Shown here one piece after another: positions 5,584-5,997 of a stretch of DNA of 5,997 nt (positions within the stretch are counted from its first letter, which is position 1; every line of letters starts with the position of its first letter). The stretch lies in contig CAMLSH010000247.1 in NCBI GenBank assembly GCA_946482625.1, forward strand, positions 1 to 5,997, written 5' to 3'. Made by a program: the position numbers and the translations under genes. The notes below the pieces were generated by a model, which saw nothing but the letters and a program-made list of their open reading frames with translations, did not search any database and was not told the origin of the DNA. Source of the stretch: an uncultured Opitutaceae bacterium (GTDB taxonomy: Bacteria; Verrucomicrobiota; Verrucomicrobiae; Opitutales; Opitutaceae).

Positions 5584-5997
5584 TCATTTCGCGGAAGCGG
5601 CTTTGGCCGCTGCAGCGATGGGTTTCTCGGACTTGCCGAGTTTTTGGAGGTAGGCGATGAGGGCCACGATCTCGCGATCAGGGGCGACGTCGTCACCGGC
5701 GGCGCGGAGATCGGCGGCGATGGTCTTGGACTGGGCGTCGACATTGGCCGCGATCTCGGCGGGGCTCATGGCAGCGTAGGGAACGCCGAGGGTGCGCTGG
5801 ACGTTCAACTTGCCGGGGAGGAGGTGGACCTCGGTGGCGTTGCGCGCCAGCCACGGATAGTTGGGCATGTTGGAGCCGGGCGAGATGTCGCGCGGATTCA
5901 GGATGTGGCGGTAGTGCCAGGTATTCGAATACTTGCCGCCGATGCGGGCGAGGTCGGGACCGGTGCGCTTCGAGCCCCATTGATAAGGGAAGTCGTA
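5584..5997 (-). CDS. ccoO: Cytochrome c oxidase cbb3-type subunit II (CcoO/FixO), C-terminal part; 5' end outside window
   Basis: This is the last 137 codons of CcoO, the membrane-anchored monohaem c subunit that passes electrons from CcoP towards the CcoN active site. The frame is open to the right edge, so the start, the N-terminal anchor and the CxxCH haem site lie outside. The visible part begins YDFPYQWGSKRTGPDLARIG and continues with a WHYRHILNPRDISPGS stretch and then NMPNYPWL. All of these are hallmark CcoO sequences. In the family the Met of NMPNYPWL (visible residue 44, ATG at 5868-5866) is the distal haem ligand. The end is an Ala/Lys-rich tail (AAAAKAASAK) before a TGA stop. The sequence does not show whether ccoO stands alone or is fused behind ccoN, as happens in some phyla. 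A 156-bp gap separates it from ccoQ. The identity is secure. Confidence 0.95.
   Translation of the reverse strand, partial: YDFPYQWGSKRTGPDLARIGGKYSNTWHYRHILNPRDISPGSNMPNYPWLARNATEVHLLPGKLNVQRTLGVPYAAMSPAEIAANVDAQSKTIAADLRAAGDDVAPDREIVALIAYLQKLGKSEKPIAAAAKAASAK

Overview
The window is part of one gene cluster for a cbb3-type (C-family) haem-copper cytochrome c oxidase, the high-affinity terminal oxidase used at low oxygen, together with its assembly factors. All genes lie on the minus strand, so transcription runs from high to low coordinates. The sequence is very GC-rich. The gene order and a small-subunit organisation with a monohaem CcoP suggest a non-proteobacterial Gram-negative, possibly a Verrucomicrobium of the Opitutaceae type. 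That assignment is inferred from overall resemblance, not proven.

Order along the mRNA: the C-terminal part of CcoO, which enters from the right edge (5997-5584). Next is a 156-bp intergenic gap carrying short heptamer repeats in inverted orientation. Then come CcoQ (5427-5242), CcoP (5252-4710, one haem c only), CcoG (4679-3171), a 47-residue single-span membrane protein that is easy to miss (3174-3031), a SafE/DsbD_2-type membrane protein starting at a GTG (2992-2288), and the copper P1B-type ATPase CcoI/FixI (2291 to the left edge, C-terminus missing).

The genes form a functional chain. CcoO, CcoQ and CcoP are structural subunits that take electrons from the bc1 complex or soluble carriers to the CcoN catalytic subunit, which is outside the window. 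CcoG is a membrane iron-sulfur protein that reduces copper for the pathway. CcoI exports copper across the inner membrane for maturation of the CuB site. The SafE-like protein and the 47-residue protein probably assist copper handling or assembly. Spacing is tight: ccoQ/ccoP overlap by 11 bp, and ccoG/small ORF and safE/ccoI overlap by 4 bp at ATGA, which implies translational coupling. The only sizeable non-coding stretch is the ccoO-ccoQ gap.

The points most worth a second look are the monohaem CcoP, the tiny protein standing where fixH/ccoH normally sits, the NGEA sequence replacing the TGES loop in CcoI, and the heptamer repeats. I saw no RNA genes, mobile elements, CRISPR arrays or convincing promoters or terminators. 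Several long plus-strand open frames are antisense shadows of these genes.
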